A stretch of DNA of 64,000 nucleotides from Mycteria americana (GCF_035582795.1 NC_134373.1:36860501-36924500), one strand, 5' to 3'. Shown: positions 41,554 through 56,500, numbered from the stretch's first letter. Translations and numbers: made by a program. The notes: generated from the letters alone by a model not told the origin.

Positions 41554-44500
41554 GTACGGCCCGGCCGGGGTGGGGGGGCGGTGCTGGGCGCCGGGTCTTG
41601 CCCGCCCCCGCGCTGACACAGCGCCTGCGGCCGCGTAGCCGCCGGGTCCGGAGGGGGCCGTGAGCAGCCGCCGCTCAGGCAGGCCTCTGGGCTGCTGTGT
41701 CGTCCCTGAGGCCGGCCGGGACGGCCCCAGGCTCCGGCGGCGCCCGAGCCGGGCGCGGTTCCTGGCCTGCCCGCTGTCCTGTGGGATGCCGCTGCCCGCA
41801 GCCTTCCCCCTCGAGCGGGCCCAGCCTGCCCGCGGCCCTGTCAGCCGGCGCTGCTCGTCCGCTCGCCCGCGGGCGGAGCTTGCCGGAGGCTCCGCAGCGC
41901 CTTCGCCAGCTGTTGCTTCCCCGCCTCCCCCTCCCGCCGTGCCGTGATTTCTGCTGTGTCAGTACCAGTCCCTGCTGCCCGGCCCGGCGGTGCATGGCCT
42001 GCTGTAGAGGTGTCCCAGCCCCCTGGCCTTGCCCTTGTTATGGTGTATTGTGGCTTTACGCACTGCTCGAGGCGGTGAAATTAGTTGTTTCAATGTTCCG
42101 CTTTTCCCTTCGTTATGTTCTTGCATAAGCCTGCATTCAGTTCATACTCTTGTAACTTTCTTAGCTGTTTGTGTATAGTGTCCTTTTTCTTTCGAGTTAC
42201 CTATAGTGTTTGTTCTGTAACTGAATGGCAACTGAAACCTATAGAAACTCACATTGTTTTGTGTATGTTGCCTTTCTGTCTGGAAAAATGAGAATGGGTA
42301 AAGGGAAAGGAGGACGCTAGGCAGGCTCTTCAGCTTTCTTCTTGTGTTTTTATGTATGTGTGTATGTTGTTTCTTTTTACTATTGCCTTAAGTGCTTGTG
42401 GCTTGAAGTTTTTCAGATGCCTCATGAAAAAACAACCATGCTAAAGATGTGACTAGTGTTGTTCCCTGAAGAATTATTGAACCGTGGGATTCACTTAGCT
42501 TCAAGGAGTTCAAGTTCACTCCCAAAGGGGATGTGAACAGAAAAGTAAAGTGCAGTTAAGTTCCTTTGTTGACACAACTCTCCTAATACTTGGAGAACAG
42601 CTTTTTCTACTGGGTAGTAAACATACTGCTAGAAATCTAGATCATTTCAGCCCACAACACGCTGTGTTGGTGTTGGAGGAAGGGTTCGGTAGTGTATGCA
42701 GGCTTTAAGGCAGCATTTTAAAGCCAACGAATCATGATGGCAGGTGGGTGCTGTGACATGAAAACCTTTTATCATTGAATTTTTTAAAATTTATTTTTTT
42801 GTAAACATACTTCAGTGTGTTTACCTACAGCGCCTACCTGATAGCTCTCTGCCTTCATAGTCAATAATAAGATGATTGTAGCTGTATAAAACTAAATAGA
42901 AAGCCAGGTGGTAAACAACAAGAAACTTCCTGACACAGGTGTTTTGCAGCACTTGACATCTTCACCTGTGAAACATAATGTGCTGTAATTTGGTTAAAGG
43001 CTGATCTTCCCCTCAGCTACTACTCAGGGTTAAAAGTTTTCTACTAAATTTCTTGGATGTTTCAAGTGCTCCGTATTGGGTTTGCATGGCAAGGTTTTGG
43101 TAGCAGGGGGCTACAGGGGTGGCTTCTGTCAGAAGGTGCTAGAAGCTTCCCCTGTGTCCGACAGTGCCAATGCCAGCCAGCTCCAAGACAGACCTGCCGC
43201 TGGCCAAGGCCGAGCCCATCAGCGATGGTGGTAGCACCTCTGGGATAACATATTTAAGAAGGAGGAAAAGTTGCTGCGCAACAGCAATTGCAGCTGGAGA
43301 GAGGAGTGAGAATGTGTGAGAGGAAGAACTCTGCAGACACCAAGGTCAGTGAAGAAGGAGCGGGAGGAGGTGCTCCAGGGGCCGGAGCAGAGATTCCCCT
43401 GCAGCTGTGGTGCAGACCCTGGTGAGGCAGGCTGTCCCCTGCAGCCCATGGAGGTCCACGGTGGAGCAGATATGCACTGCAGCCCATGGAGAACCCCACG
43501 CCGGAGCAGGTGGATGCCCAAAGGAGGCTGTGAACCCCCCCCCGTGGGAAGCCTGTGCTGGAGCAGGCTCCTGGCAGGACCTGTGGCCCTGTGGAGAGAG
43601 GAGCCCATGCTGGAGCAGGTTTGCTGGCAGGACTTGTGACCCCATGGGGGACCTACGCTGGAGCAGTCTGTTCCTGAAGGACTGCACCCCGTGGAAGGGA
43701 CCCACGCTGGAGCAGTTTGTGGAGAACTGTAGCCCATGGGAAGGACTCACGTTGGAGAAGTTCATGGAGGACTGTCTCCCGTGGGAGGGACCCCATGCTG
43801 GAGCAGGGGAAGAGCGTGAGGAGTCCTCCCCCTGAGGAGGAAGGAGCAGCAGAGACAATGTGTGATGAACTGACCGCAACCCCCATTCCCTGTCCCCCTG
43901 CGTCCCTGGGGGGAGGAGGTGGAGAAATCAGGAGTGAAGTTGAGCCCGGGAAGAAGGGAGGGGTGGGGCGAAGGTGTTTTAAGATTTGGTTTTATTTCTT
44001 ATGATCCTACTCTGACTTTTGATTGGCAATATATTAAATTAATTTCCCCCAGTCGAGTCTGTTTTGCCTGTGACAGTAAGTGCTGAGTGAAGTCTCCCTG
44101 TCCTTATCTCAACCCATGAGCTTTTCATTATATTTTTTCTCCCCTGTGCAGCTGAGGAGGGGAGTGATAGAGTGGCTTGGTGGGCACCTGGCATCCAGTC
44201 AAAGTTAACCCACCACAAAGATTTTTTTTTTTTTAATAGTAATTCAGTACCTATGAGTATTTTGAACTTGATACATATGTATCAGGGGTTGAGAAGTGCA
44301 CAGCCTAACTCATTTCCTGTATATTTCATGAAACAAAAATTGTATGCAAAACTGGCTGTTTCTTTCAGATGTGAATGTGAACTAGTTGGATGTAGGAATA
44401 CGTAGATATACTGAGTGGAGATAAATATATGATTGCAAGGATGTAACTGAGCTTTGACATTGTAGTACGCCGTAAGGATTTGATTTGTTTTGTTTTGCTT

Positions 44501-47500
44501 GTTCTTGTGAGTCCTGAAAAAGGGGCAATGTTACTTTGGGCAGGCATATCTCCAAAGTGAAAGAGTTGGAGAGTTCTGCCTGGTTCTGATCTACCGTAGG
44601 AACAGTGGGGTTAGGGCAGCTGACCTGCGACAGAGCTGGTCGCGGAGCAGTTCTGTTATGCTTTCCAGGAATGGGTATTGGGAAGCCCAAGAACGTACTT
44701 TCTCACCATGTGTGGAAGCAGGTGTGTTTGAAGGATGCAGAGTGCTGAAAGAATGGTCTATTTTTATGCTGGCAGTGATTGGGTTTGTTGTTTGGGTAGA
44801 TCCATGTTTAAAACTGCACAGTTGTTGGTGATGGTAGCTTTGAGTCTTCACACTACACACTTGCCCATAGACACCGGAGACAAGCATTTGAAAGCAGCTT
44901 TCTGAGCAGGAAAACATATGCTTTCAGAAGTGTTCAGTGTTTCTTTTTTCTTTTGTACACTTCATTCAATAATGTATATGGGAACAAAAAATTAGTAATG
45001 GAAAAAAATTAGAGAAACAGAAAATATAAATTAACTGTAATTTAGGGTGGCCAATGTGGAGGACAGCTATTAGATAGACCCTTGACAAAAATTAGTGAAT
45101 TCTGGTAGGTCCATCTCCGTTTGGTTTCTGCTACCATCTGTCTGTCCCTCTCTCCCTCTTCACTGCACTTCTCTGAACAAGCACTGCAAAATGAAGAACT
45201 GGATTATTCTTTCCGTTTCTAGAATATTTTTCCAGTCAAGCAAGGAATAATGTGGCTATTTATCTTAACAATGAGGTGGTGTTTGTGACTGCAATTGCAT
45301 GTTGTTCAACCAGTTTTTTTCTTTAATGTTCTTGTTTGCAGCTATCATCCTGACATTTTTTAGTTCCGTTCTTAAAACCTTCACGGCATATTCTGGTGAT
45401 GCAGTTCTGTAAGTGTATTAAAGATCCTCTTGAATTCATGAGAAGCTGCAATAAAAGGGGTTGCTCCGTACTCTCCAGGGAGCATGACGTGAAGCGTGTC
45501 CGCCTTACAAAACTCATTTTAAAATATTAAGGTGAGATGTTAGATTAGAGGCTTCTGCACACACACAAAGCAAGGAATTGTGTTTGAGGAACAGAAGAGT
45601 TACTCTGTGGCATCAAATAATTTCTAGTAGGTTCTGCTGCTGCACAGGGAAAAAGTATTCCTGATACTGAAACAGGTCTGGTGAATGTCTCTGGTATCTT
45701 GCTGGTAGCTGTTCTGTAGATGGCTTTGTAGCCTGCAGAGTTAGAAAGCTCCTTTCACATTTTGAGTTATTAATCTAAAGTTTATTGTTCATTTGATATG
45801 AAACCTCCTCAGAGGCAGCCTCTGTTCTGACTGAGGCATTTAAGATTATTCTTTCCAAAAGTTATTGAGGTGTTTAAGATTATTCTTTCTAAAAGTTAGA
45901 CATGTTCTGATCATGAAAATGCTAGGCCACTCATAAAAAGTGCTTTTCAGAAGTGAAAAATGAAGGGGGGGCGGGGGAGGGGAGAAGAAAAAAAACCTTC
46001 AAGCTAAAATGTTTGTGTGTCTTTTTAGAGATGTTTGTAGAAACACTCCTTCCTTTGTTCATAACTTTATTTTTAGATTTTTTTTTTTTTTTTACAAAAC
46101 ACTGTTTTGAAATCAACAAGCCATTTGTTAGTGCTTTATATCCAAGCTGTATCAAAGCACTCTTCAAGTTAAATATGTGAAATGATGCAAAGGAGGAGGA
46201 GGTGAACAGCTTAATGTCCTGGCTTTCTGTCATTTCCAGAATGGGCAATCCTTACTCTTACTGAGTAGTTACGAAATGTTGGACATTGAGCAGTCAGCTG
46301 GGCTTGTCTCTTCTTCTTGAACGGAAAACACTTTTCCCTGATGACAGTGTGCTGAGGAATAGGGGAATTCAAGACATTTGACAACCTGTGATGGTTTTGA
46401 ATAAGTTCCTCATACAGGAACTAAATAGTTGCAGAAAAATAGTCTGTTCCAATTAGCTGAATCACTTGAGAAATGATGGATACATTTTTCCAATGTGGAT
46501 ATCTAAATTTACCTGACCAAATGTAAGAGATTCGCAAGTGTGACTGAGAATTGTGTACAGGTCTTTGATTGCCACTAAGTGAAATAAAGGGATGCTTTTG
46601 TTTGAGAAACATAAGAAATCTGAGAGTCTTGGGAATTAGAATTCTGAGGTGGTTGTGATAGCTCAGTGTTGTTTAGCAGTATTATGAATTATGTCAAGTT
46701 CTGTTCAGCGTGACCTCTTGACTTTTCTGAACCTTTTCCTGTGACCTGGAAGTTTTCATTTCACGATGTAATTACTACTACAAAACTGTAATAAATGAAC
46801 CTTAACCCCCAAATGAGAAAGGGTTATCAAAACAAAAAGATGGATGAGAATAAGGATCTATTCTGTGGGTAGTCACAATATTAAACTGTGCTTCATGGCA
46901 TAGGGCTTTATAAAATGTGAGTTATCAGCATTTTCATTCATGGGTCACATCTCCCAGAGACTGTACGGTGAACAGTCTGACCTGTTTGTGTCTTTCAGCA
47001 TTCTTTTTCTACAGCAGTTGTTTGTATGGAAAAGTTAGTGTTAGGCAAGTATTTAGATATTTTTAGTAGCCTAATCGGATGAGCACATGTCCTTTTGAAA
47101 AAGTGTGTGTGGTGAAGCAGCTGTCTGAGCATTTGGAAATAGGGGAGGAGGCCGAACCACTCTTGACAGAACAGCTGCATCCCTTGACCACAGTTGGAAG
47201 CACTGCACTTAAAGGAAGAGGAAAAGTTCCTACATAAAAATATCCTAAATATTTACTTGCTTATGTAGAATAATAGTAATAGAGATGAATACTTTCTTAC
47301 TTGTTCCAGTACTTCTAGGGAAGAATCAATACATATGGTTGGAAAACGCTTTTCCAAAATCGGTATATTTTTGATACTTGTCTCTCTGAGAAGCATTGTG
47401 GCCAGTCATGGCCTTAAGGCAGCAATGCTTCACCAGGGGACTCCACATATAACTCCTGATCTTTAACAAGTAAAAAACACTGTATGAAATGGCAACTAGG

Positions 47501-50500
47501 ATGAAACAAACAAATGGTTTGTTGTTGTCATTGAATAATAGACTACTATACTTCTATACTTGTGACTCAAATTCTTCCTCAAGAGTACAGTCGATTCCAA
47601 GCTGCTAGGAAGTAATACAGATTGAAGATAAACAAATGGTTGCAGGCCAGTTTACTTGTTGAAAGACAGTTAATATTAATCGGAATCTATTTATTAACCC
47701 ACATCCTCACTAAACCAGTGCTTTGGAAGAGAAATGTATGATTGACGTGTTTCATCTGATTAAAATCACACTTCTGAATTTGTGGCCCCAGAGCACCTTT
47801 TCAGTTTCCCTTACTTAAGTAGCTCCTCTTCTACTGTTATTCTTGTTCCTCTGTGCTCCTCACTCCTTTTCCTCCACTCCTGCTGTTACTGTTCATGTCA
47901 GGAACTGGAATACAAAACTAAGTTACAAATAATCCTGCAAATAAATATTTCTTGGTTTGTGGTTCTGTTTTTTTTAACACCATCAAACTGTGAAACCTTG
48001 TCTGCTGAATTATGTATTTACAAGGAGTGGAAAGTATAGTTTTACCCATGAGCAGCTGGTGTACCAATATGCAATTAAATTTATAATGAGGGGTAAGCAG
48101 TGGATAGTTTTAGCATGTTAGCAGGTCAAGCTTAATGTCAGGAAGAAGCAATGGTTCGCTCTGTGCTGCGGGCTCTGCTTGCATATTGTGAGAGTATAAG
48201 CACCATATCAAAGCATAAGCATACTCCCTGTAACATGAAAATGAGGCCCTTCGGTGGTTGTAGATGATGCGATCAAGCCAATCTTCAGACTCGCCATCAC
48301 CTCCAGTTCCTCTGTCTCTCTTCCATCTGTGTGGTCCAGTCCCTTCTGCTCCCTTGGACCAGCTTACCATGCAATTGAATGACCCTGAAAGCTACATGCT
48401 TGCTGGCTTGGAATGATTTTTTGGTACATTAGGTTTTTGGCATGTTAGCAAGGCAAATCAGCTGGAGTGAGTTGTCTCCAGATTATTTAAAAAAAAAAAA
48501 AAATCATAAACTGATTTGAAAATAATCATGAGAGTGTCTTTCAAAGGTGATTTCAAGCAATTGAAGCAAAGCTAAAATCAGACCAGAAGCAGTAATTTGT
48601 GGTGGGTTTAGCTTCACATGTGTGCTATATCTTGCAGGTGAGGATGAACAATCTACTGAGATGGCTGCAAGGTGGGAAGATAAGAAGGTGACTGAAGCTG
48701 CCTCGGATGGTTTTGTTGCTATTAAAATCGACACCAAAAGGTTTGATCCTATTCTAATTCTGTCTCTTATACAATCTTTCATTGATGATGATGAGAGTAA
48801 GAGGCTTTTGGAGTCTTCGTCTGATTTGGAGGCAGTCTAAATACAAGGTTCCAGAGTATAAGTGAATTCAGTACTCCCGAAGCCACTAGAGCCTGAGAAA
48901 ATTCTGAATTTCCAAATTTACTGTTGTGTTCTGCAGAATATTCATTGTGTATTTTGGACTGTATTTCAGTACTAGTAAAAGAATGCTTGAGGTTGTCCTT
49001 TTTCAAAAGGAAGAGACACAAAGGTTATGTAAAAAGCTGGAATCAAAATGCAAGTACTCTTGAGGCAGTTCGTGATTTGCCAAGTTAAATAATGAATTTT
49101 AAAACTTTCATGAATTCAGAAAGATAAAAATCTGTAAAGCCCCAGAGAAAATGTGTTTGTCTCTATTGTAACACATAGAATAGAGAAGCATTGAAGTTCC
49201 TGGGTAAATTACTCAGCTATTTTTGTTATGTTTAAGTGTTCCAGTCCATGTGCAGAAAGTGCATTGACATTTCCCAAAATGGTATTACTTTAAAATGCTC
49301 TATAGACATTTTATTAGACTTACTATATTATTTGCAGTCAATAGACTAGATCTCTTTTTCCTGAATTGTTTCTTAACACTGTTTCCCTAAATCTTACGCA
49401 GTCAACTGTGATAACCAGGGATTGTCAGCATGTCAACACTTATGCAAAATGTTAATGAGAAGATGCAGTGCAAATTTCCTTTTACTGTTCTCTCAAGTAT
49501 TTAAATAGTTTTGTGTGTGGTATTAGGACAGTTATTTTTATGATGAAAGACTTAATCTGAAGTTGTTGCAAAGTGATTGCTCCTCCTAAATGAATCTTTT
49601 CTTTTAAACAGTGAAGCATGCCTGCAGTTTTCTCAAATTTGTATCCTTTGAGATCAGTTTAGATGCTATATGATGATTACAGACAAGTTCATACTGTTCT
49701 TAAGACAAACATTTACAAGCAACGTTTTTAAAAATACTTCTTATGGCACAAAAATATGCAATAAACTGTGTACTTAAAAGATACCATCTATGTATTCAAC
49801 TGACTGACAGTTCTTAGAGAAAGTGAACAAGTTGGAGTTTTTTTAATGTTAATACTGTGTAATTCTCCAAAGAGAAAATTATCCAAAGCTTTATGTAAAC
49901 AAAATAACCCACTGTATTACTAATCAGCATTAGAAAACAAACAATCAATGCTTTAAATTATTAGCTGGAGTTCAGAATTACAGAGGAGGAAGAACAAGTA
50001 GTGGACGGGGTTCTTCATACACAGGTATGAAGTTAGGTAAACGTCTGCCTACCTTAAGTAGGTCGCTGCATATAGCTCAGGAATTCTGTGTGATGCTGAG
50101 AAAGGGAATTCAGTACCTTAACTTGGATTTTCTTAATGCTGTAAAGAATTCATTATTGTCTACGTAAGATGTTGTCTCACACTAAAACAAAATCTTTCAA
50201 GTCAAAGCATAATTGGTTGTCAGATATGTGTGTGTTGGAGAAAAATATTTTGGCTTAAACCATTTCAAAGAAAAGAAGACATACTAATCAGTTGTATGTA
50301 ATGTTTTCTAGCATTTTTTGTTAGTGTCTTTTTTCTTCCTCCCTTGGCACTGACTACTGGCAACCAGGTGGAGACAGAGTATTGCGCTAGAAGGTTCTGT
50401 AGGAAGGACTTCTCCTTTTCCTTTTAGAGTTACTTTATAAACTGTTGTCGCTTGTTGCCCTTAACTGTTGCTGTGCAGATCCTGTAGTGTGTGTTCCATC

Positions 50501-53500
50501 GAGTTTTTTTATAGGAGACAATGGAATCCCTTTGGAAGTAATTGCTGGCAGCGTTTCTGTTGAAGAGCTTGTTACTAGAATCCATAAAGTTAAACAGGTA
50601 ACCCTTGCTAACAGACTGGATATTTTGAATTGAGTTGGGTGTGCTCACATGCTCAAGACAGATGTCTTGAGCGTGTGCCTTGGGGAAGCATGAATTACTG
50701 GTTCTATATCCTTCCAAGAACAAAATCTGCAAACTTAAATTCAGTATGCAAATTGAACAGGTTGGAAAGCACTGTGCAGAAGTGCTACGTTATTTTTTTG
50801 TTTCACAGATTTTTGGATCATCTGTGCAACACCTACAGTATTGAAGAAATATGTCAAGAACTCTAAACTGGAATGACATACCGATTACTCTTTCAGTTCA
50901 TTCGTGATTTTGTACTATTGTTTTGTAATGTGGATTTATAAAATTATGCTGTGGAACGTAATATAAATGTAGATAGCTTTATCACTTTGATTTCAAGTGT
51001 AAGACTACAATTAGCAAAAAATATGAAATGTATGATTGCATCATACTCAACAATATGTTATAATTTTAGTTTTATATTTTAGATAGGACTGATTCTCCAA
51101 AAACAGTTTAGTCTTGACCTTTGAACCTGTGGAAAATATTCAAAGTTTCATAGTGTTGGGTTTTTTCCCCAATTTTTTAGATGCACACAGTAAAAGGACA
51201 GCCTTTGGAAGATGGAAGTCGGTCATCTGCTCCCTGTCCCTCCTCTCAGTCTGATGGTGCTCCAGAAAATATGCAATCCAGAGCAGTAGAGTTTTGTGAC
51301 TCTCCTGAGTCTGTTATGACTGAGACAATAAGACCTTCTGCTGGTAATGGTTAGTATTTTTACACAAATGCTAGATAATTTGCTTTTGAAAGAGTTTTTC
51401 TTTTCTTAAGTTGTTATAAGATGGTATATAAAAGGCAATATATTGAGTGGACTTGTTGAGGAAAAACTTGGGTATCTCAGAATGCTTCTTGCAAGTCTAG
51501 ACAGAAGAATGACTTGTCATTCCTGCTCAGTTTTAATGAGTGAGAAATCTATGGTTTATAATACAATAAAAATTGTGTATGCTTTCTTGAAAAAGGATTC
51601 AATTTAAAAAGTTTCTTTGGGTTAGTAACCTGAAACCAAATTGGGGGGCGGGGGGAGTCTAAATAGCAGAACCTCGTATCTCCCTGAGATATCCTAGTTG
51701 CTGCGTATTATGGCTAACAATGAGCATAATAATTTTTTTTTATGGTAAGAAATATACCTTTTATTTTTCTCTTATGCATTACTTTATTGTAAATCACTTG
51801 AAGACGGAGCAAATTCAGGTCAAGTAAGCCAGGAAGCAGCTAATTCTTCAGATGAGCAAGTGAGCAATGCTCAGCCTGTGAATGATCTTACACTCAAAGT
51901 AGAAAGGTAAGTCTTCTTTTGCAGACTTCCCTAATGTATTGTGTTTGTTTCTCAGGAGGCGGGGGTTTTTTTTGTTTTTTTTTTAAGAAGCAGGCTTAAT
52001 TACAGGATTTTCGGTGCTTATTCTGTTATCATTTGGCAAACACTTACGTGGTCTTATTTTTGTTTAGAAGTCTGTGACAATACTAGGGTTGATACAAAAA
52101 CAGCTTTTAAATTGATCTAATTTCTCATGGACTCTGAAAGAAAAGGGTGATCTGGAAAACTAAAGATGTTCTCCTTACTGTGATATAACTTGGATACAGA
52201 CAATGTTTGCTGCAAAAATTTTGAAGGAGTTAAAACATTGAACTGAAAGCACTTGAAAGTGGGGTGATAAAGTGCTAACCTAGATTTTGTACAGAGATGC
52301 CATCTTATTTCTTTTTGTTCTTGTCTATTTGATGACTGTTTGTAGTCTAGGCATATTGAAAAAGCCAGAGGAATCCTATTCTGAGACTCTTCTTTTGTTT
52401 TGATCAGTGAACAGTAATGAGGTCCGATGAGCAACGCTAGTTCTACTATTTTAAAGTATGGTGACCAGAAACATCTGGTTCAATATGTGGTTCATTCATT
52501 AAATTGATTGTTTTTAAATACAAGATTTTGTGTATAAACCTTTTTTAGCATCTGTAAGACTGATACTATTTGTAATACCCTACCTAAAACCAGTAACACA
52601 TGAGTAGTAAATAGGATTATTTATACTGCTAAAATATATTTTAAAACGTTTTCCATGTTTAATTTCAGTTTTCTTCCAAAGTTGTTGGACAATAAGTGTA
52701 ATTTTTACTTACCACTGGTAAGAAAATGCAGTCAATATTTCAATGTAAATACCCAAGTTCCTTTCTAAAATGTGCATTAATCTTAAATTATGCTGTATTT
52801 GCATATGTCTACAGCATTTCTTTCAGGGGAAAAAAGAGGCAAAGCTTTGTGGTAATTATCATTTTCTTTTTAAAAGAGCAAAACAGCTACCATATAAACA
52901 AAATTTTTCTGATTATCTGACTTCTCATGTTGTTTGGTTATGCCTGCCCTTTCCCCAGATTTAAAATATGTTGTAAATTACTATGGTTTTTTAAGTCAAC
53001 CCTTATTGTAAGGCACCTTTCTGGATAGATGAGACAGATGCATATGCATCTATGTCAGTGCTATATATTATTTGCTTTCCATTTTAGGAAGTGATGGGCA
53101 GAAGAAACCAGGTGGCTTAAATAGCTAAGAAGAGATTGAGATTTAGTGTTTCTGTTACCACAGATCATAAATAGTATTTGCTTATTGTATGTCTTACGTA
53201 TTCTTACTGTTGAACCAACTTGTAAGATTCTTCATTGACTGAGTGGGAAAGGACAGAAGGAATATGTTAGAACTCCATTAAAAGTTGGAAACTAGGTGGT
53301 GAATCACCACCTTGTCTTTTTATGGGTGGCACACCCGCATGTGAATGAATCGTGACTGTTACACTAGGTATGAGCACTGTGTTACAGTTGATGTTCATTT
53401 TCATGTATTCCGTTCTTCTGTAAGTGTTTGCAAATGCTTCATTAAAATGTTAAAGTGTTAATAACAGATACTGCAATTTTAAGACTTTTCACTTTATTCT

Positions 53501-56500
53501 TAAATTTAGAATAACAAAAAAGCTTGAAGAAAGACGAGAAGAGAAAAGGAAAGAAGAAGAGCAGGTAACAAAAAAATGTAAAACTGCTTGCAACTTTTTT
53601 TTTTGTACCCTTATTTGAATAAATGCTTAATTCCTTTTTAAACAAATGTACTTCAGTCTTGTCTTACTCTTGTCCGAGGCAATTTTGTGGTCGAATTTTT
53701 ATGTCTCTGTTGTTTATTCAGAAAGAAATTAAGAAAGAAATTGAGCGGAGAAAAACTGGTAAAGAAATGTTGGAGTACAAAAGACGACAGGAAGAAGAAT
53801 TGACAAAACGTATGTTAGAGGAAAGGAACAGAGAAAAGGCAGAGGAGAAGGCTGCTAGAGAGCGTATAAGACAACAGATTGCAATGGTAAATTTTCCATT
53901 TTAGAAGATGGCCTGCTGCTGTTCTCTCCCACAAGGGCGACCGGTGTACTAAAAGGATAAACTTTCTCATTCGGTGAAACTTTGAAAGATTGTCTGTTTT
54001 TCTGTTTGGAATCGTGTGGCCTTGTATTGTAACAATTTGTGTTTAGGGTTTATGTAGCATTTCCTGTCTATAAAATGAAGCTCCTGCTTTCATATTCATT
54101 ATTAGCTTTTCTATCTGAATGAACATACCAACTTTTCTGTCATATTGCTTGAGTCCAGTGGAGAACAATCATTTAAACATTAAAATAACTGCAATTTAAG
54201 CATAGTTCTGGAACAGAAGCAAGGGGATATTCAATTGTGGGACATGCAGAAGAACACTGATCTCGAAATGGTGGCAAGGGTTATTTTCTAAGTTTGTATA
54301 TATGTGTGTACATATATGGATATAAACAATTTGTAACAATTCAAATCCCTCCTTGTTATTAGCTTTTGGCCTAGAACACTTAGAACTGTAGTCATGTAAC
54401 TTGCCATAACATTTTTCCCTTTCTCTTCACTGGAGTGTTAAACTTGCATGGGAAGATCATCTATTAACAACTAATTGCATGAAGTGACTCATTGCAAAGC
54501 ATGTCATCTTGGCTAATGACATGAGGCTGTGCAGTTCGGCAGTGAATAATTCTTTGCAGCACCTGCTGTCTTTTCTCCTAGTTGGGTACTGAGTACAGAT
54601 AGTAGCTCTCTGGTTTAATTAATATTAAGCTACAATTTATGGTAAAAATTAAGGTTTCTGTTTGGTCCTTTCACAGGATCGTGCTGAGAGAGCAGCTCGC
54701 TTTGCAAAATCGAAGGAAGAAGCAGAAGCTGCAAAAGCTGCAGCTCTTCAGGCCAAACAGGCTGAAATAGAGGCCAGAAAAGAGGCATCTCAGAAAGAGC
54801 GAAGGTGGGTTCCTGTAGAGAAACAAGTGTATGTTTTTGGGGAGAGAGGTAAAGAAACTTTACATAAACTTTTAAGAGATTTAATATACATCCTAATCTA
54901 TTCACTGGTGCCATGTTGAACTGTTTACATAGTGACATAAAAAGTTGGCTTTCTTTTATATTATTTATTCATAGCTATTTACATAGCTATGTTCTCTGAT
55001 AACTTTCATCCTTTTGACATTCCTGATTATGAAACACTAACCACCTTTCCTTGTGTCTTATTTTAGTTAGATAAGAGCTTTTTCTGTCTGATCTTTGATT
55101 TAAGTACCACGTATAATGGGGCTAGGGGGGGAACTAGATAAAGTGAGCATGTGATAGATAATGACTAGACAGGATGACTAGATAACGTTAGTACTGCGCT
55201 GGGGGGCATGGTGCCAGCACAACTGCTGTGTGCGCAGTTGGCTTGGATTCAGCAAGACTTGATTGGGCTCATCAGCTGTCTGGGTCAGAGCTGTCTCCCG
55301 CTTTGCCCACACTACTGTTCGAAGAAGTGTTCTAACCTGTAGAGACCTTGCATGGAGTTATGGACTCAGTTATGAGTCTGGTACTGCCCCTGAACAGAGG
55401 GCAAGCACGGGACTAACAGCCTGTGTTGGTGTTAACTCAAACAGTAATGCTGGGCCATAGCTAGTTGAATACAGAATTACTTGCCAAGCCAGCTTAAATG
55501 TCTATGCCCGCATAGTACAACTTCTTGAAAAATGAACAAGAGTAGTACAGGCTACACGAAAGAAATATGGTTTGTATTTCATTCATTTGTTAATTATTTG
55601 CATGATTAATGTAAATACCTTGTTTGAGTCGTGATGGGTCTTGGACTCTGATAAAAAACAAGAGGAGATGCATTGTGATATATAAGCAGGTGGTTATCAG
55701 GTGTGGATCCAAACGTACAGCCATCTGCACTGCCATAAGTAGGAGGACTGTCCCTCTCTTCCACATTTCAATACTACCAAGCTGAAAGGCCCAGGAGCGT
55801 TTGTCTGTAACTGTTCGTATACTGACTGACCCTGATACATGTCCTGCAGTGCGATAGCCAGGATTCAGTTCCGCCTCCCAGATGGATCTTCCTTTACTAA
55901 CCAGTTCCCATCTGAAGCACGGCTGGAAGAAGCAAGGCAGTTTGCTGCACAGGTAAATTGGTGTTTTGTTTTCTCAGCTACATGCTGATTACAACTTGGT
56001 GTAGTGTCAACCAGTAGTTGATCGTGGTGGAATTGTCATCAACTGCTTTCCCTTTTGTTTATTTGAAGGGGGTTTTGGTAGCAGCCTTTTCCAGCACCAC
56101 CAACTGCCTTTGTATTACTGCAGCATTTCATTAGTAAGAGGTAGTAGGATATGAAAAATCCTTCATTGGTCTATATGAAGATGATTGATAGTCTGATACA
56201 GAACTCTTGGGTCAATATGGCAAGGTATACTCAACTGGCAAGTCTGCAGTTGTTTGAAAGTGAACAGTTATAAATAAAATGTTTTCTTTATATTTTCACA
56301 GATGGTTGGTAATGCTTACGGCAACTTTTCACTAGCGACAATGTTTCCCAGAAGGGAGTTTACCAAAGAAGATTATGGAAAGAAATTACTGGAGCTAGAG
56401 TTAGCACCCAGTGCTTCAGTAGTGTTGCTGCCGGTAGGTGCTGGGTTTTGGTTGGTTTGCTTGTCATTTCCTTGCAAACAGCAGTACTCCAGCTGTATAG

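Larger units (their letters stand above)
41150..41960 (+). promoter_or_regulatory. UBXN4: CpG-island promoter of UBXN4
   Basis: GC- and CpG-dense block in an otherwise AT-rich window, surrounding the UBXN4 start codon. No TATA box. Motifs upstream of the ATG: CCAATCAG (NF-Y, 41353-41360), AAGATGGCG (YY1-like, 41277-41285) and CGCATGCGC (NRF1-like, 41426-41434). This is the pattern of a housekeeping promoter. Open frames through the island are composition artefacts. Confidence 0.85.
41554..48637 (+). other. UBXN4: UBXN4 intron 1
   Basis: 7.1 kb. It contains the rest of the CpG island, the second family-A solo LTR (43072-44217), a GGG-run block near 45964-45983 and a T16 run (46078-46093). No other gene recognised. 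Confidence 0.85.

Noticed and set aside
41076-42128. Several long overlapping open frames on both strands
   Set aside because: CpG-island composition (few stop codons). Only 41472-41553 has family support as UBXN4 exon 1.
43219-44004. Open frames up to 177 codons on both strands
   Set aside because: Same LTR family and same tandem-repeat cause as copy 1.
44269-44284. 16-bp perfect palindrome TGATACATATGTATCA
   Set aside because: About one such site is expected by chance in a window this long.
48110-48370. Minus-strand 86-codon open frame in UBXN4 intron 1
   Set aside because: Slightly GC-richer than its surroundings, but no recognised protein, no convincing splice borders and no repeat homology. 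Could be revisited with a database search.
48598-48620. Sequence tgtggtgggtttagcttcac resembling the reversed end of LTR family A
   Set aside because: Similarity fades after about 11 bases, too little to call a repeat.
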